This document shows positions 63,052 through 64,000 of a stretch of DNA of 64,000 bases, in pieces (position 1 is the stretch's first letter; every line of letters starts with the position of its first letter). The stretch is from Catalimonadaceae bacterium JC749 (lineage in GTDB: Bacteria > Bacteroidota > Bacteroidia > Cytophagales > Cyclobacteriaceae). The notes below the pieces were generated by a model, which saw only the letters and a program-made list of their open reading frames with translations, did not search any database and was not told where the DNA came from. Location: positions 124,001-188,000 of the forward strand of contig JAJNNC010000002.1 of the NCBI GenBank assembly GCA_021730635.1, given 5' to 3'. Both the position numbers and the translations under genes were made by a program.

Positions 63052-64000
63052 TTATTTTCCTTCCCACCAGACGGGGGCCAGGATCATACGGGAAGGGTCT
63101 ACCTGCTGGCGTTGCATAGCCTCCTCGTAATGCGTCGTGTTAATACTTCTTTCCTCGGTAGGGTACTCAAACCGGCTGGGATATGTGTCATAAAAAGTAT
63201 CAGGACCGGGTTGAATGACCGCAGGAAAACCGGTTCTTTTGAATTCAATAAATCCCTGATAGTCGGTATAGAAGAGGGCCAACCATTTCTGCGTCAAAAT
63301 AGTAGCCAGCGTTCCATCATAGGCTACCCCTGCCTGGGTCAGATAACCCGCTGGCATAGGAATATTCCAGTATTCAAAAGCAGCCTGAATACCGTTTTCG
63401 TAAAAAGTCTGTGCTTCGCCGCTGATCCACCCACGCTGCGCGGCTTCTGCCAGGATAAACTGCACTTCGTCATACTTCATCAGAAAACCTTCCACCGTAT
63501 TAGGCTGGAAATAAAACAGGTCAGCAAATTTAGACAAGAAAGCGTCTCCTCCTTTGTAGGTATAGGCTACCCCGTCCACGATTCCGTTTTTCATACCAGA
63601 CCACAATGGGGCGCCAGCTTCTACGGAATTAGTGGTTGGATTGAACCACAGCTGCAAGCGAGGGTCGTTGAAGGTTCTCAAAACGCCCTCTACGGTTTCG
63701 CTCATCCGGTATTCGTTGAAAGAACCGGAACGATAGCCACTGGCTTCAGTAACAGGACGTACATTGGGCAGAGAGTTCAGGTAAAGCAGCGCGGCATTGT
63801 CGGCATTGCTTTCCATAACTGGGTACTGGGCAGCGTTGCCACTGATTTCCTGAATAACAGCCTGGCCCACTTCCGGTTTCACATTAGAAAGCCGCAAGGC
63901 GACCCGCATACGCAGGGAGTTAGCAAACTTTCTCCACAAGCTCATGTCGCTGTTGAATAAAATATCTCCTTTCACGGCAGGAACATCTTCCCCGGCCAGC
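63052..64000 (-). CDS. SusD/RagB-like (SusD_2-type) nutrient-binding lipoprotein, cut by the right window edge
   Basis: The frame is open to base 64000 on the minus strand and ends at 63052, so the N-terminus with its lipoprotein signal lies outside. The segment DMSLWRKFANSLRMRVALRLSN is the conserved kWxkfaNSLrlRlaxR block of SusD-like proteins, and YDEVQFILAEAAQRGWISGEA and KWLALFYTDYQGFIEFKRTGFP are the later conserved helices. It would bind a glycan or peptide fragment at the cell surface with a SusC-like TonB receptor, which should be encoded just beyond the right edge. Its substrate is unknown. Confidence 0.93.
   Translation of the reverse strand, partial: LAGEDVPAVKGDILFNSDMSLWRKFANSLRMRVALRLSNVKPEVGQAVIQEISGNAAQYPVMESNADNAALLYLNSLPNVRPVTEASGYRSGSFNEYRMSETVEGVLRTFNDPRLQLWFNPTTNSVEAGAPLWSGMKNGIVDGVAYTYKGGDAFLSKFADLFYFQPNTVEGFLMKYDEVQFILAEAAQRGWISGEAQTFYENGIQAAFEYWNIPMPAGYLTQAGVAYDGTLATILTQKWLALFYTDYQGFIEFKRTGFPAVIQPGPDTFYDTYPSRFEYPTEERSINTTHYEEAMQRQQVDPSRMILAPVWWEGK

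Noticed and set aside
63112-63960. 282-codon plus-strand frame near the right edge
   Set aside because: It is antisense to the SusD-like gene, whose conserved blocks are clear.

Overview
The window looks like a chromosomal segment of a member of Bacteroidota, most likely Cytophagales-like. The signs are promoters of the TTG-N19/20-TAnnTTTG type (rpsO, tRNA-Met, pdhB, the AbiE-like operon), a short primary sigma factor of 287 aa, a type B (CHU_C) T9SS sorting domain, a SusD-like lipoprotein, a TonB receptor/DUF4249 pair, TPR-type sensor kinases, and DUF1080, DUF2490 and DUF932 proteins. The species cannot be fixed from the sequence alone. Coding density is high, and no insertion sequence, prophage, rRNA or CRISPR array is visible.

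Layout. 1-2336 (minus): the end of an operon of GTP cyclohydrolase II, a reductase-only RibD-C protein and a truncated MDR dehydrogenase, which looks like a pterin/deazapurine-type pathway rather than plain riboflavin synthesis. 2.5-9.8 kb: ribokinase, TPR histidine kinase, amidohydrolase, secreted Gfo/Idh/MocA oxidoreductase and an archaeal-type UMP-kinase-like protein. 9.9-13.7 kb: a basic/charged small protein, DUF4249 lipoprotein and TonB receptor. 14.0-20.8 kb (plus): a compact run of an Ig/cadherin-like repeat protein overlapping hisS, a T9SS-exported CHU_C protein, a YbaB/EbfC protein and a GT2 glycosyltransferase. 20.8-30.2 kb: PspC, OmpA/TPR lipoprotein, pdhB, an intergenic ACGGTA repeat palindrome, ffh, a second histidine kinase, TerB-like protein, DEAD-box helicase (TTG start) and a hydrolase-OsmC fusion.

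30.3-34.6 kb: secreted and outer-membrane proteins (DUF2490, NTF2-like, a Tat-exported toroid-like protein, DUF1080). 35.0-42.4 kb: a housekeeping block of tRNA-Met, START-like protein, LptF/G permease, rpsO, pnp, sigA and trxB. 42.7-49.8 kb is accessory in character: an orphan DUF932 protein, a DUF4242-cyclase-like-AraC regulator, a decayed TonB receptor fragment, an HExxH protein, a berberine-bridge-type flavin oxidoreductase and a TPR lipoprotein. 49.8-52.3 kb: GNAT, PhoH, SAM hydrolase family and tRNA-Leu(CAA). 52.6-54.4 kb: an AT-rich AbiE-type (type IV) toxin-antitoxin operon whose promoter lies inside a perfectly symmetric four-half-site operator. 54.6-64 kb: AI-2E-type permease, hldD, a PepSY-like protein split by a giant low-complexity insert, a Tat-exported TIM-barrel isomerase, a small unknown protein, an AIM24 protein, a LamG/purple-acid-phosphatase-like protein and a SusD-like protein running off the right edge.

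The strongest candidates for new biology are the AbiE operator-promoter, the left-edge pterin-like operon, the DUF4242-cyclase-AraC fusion, the split PepSY-like protein and the ACGGTA repeat structure. None was checked against a database. Family names rest on recognised motifs.
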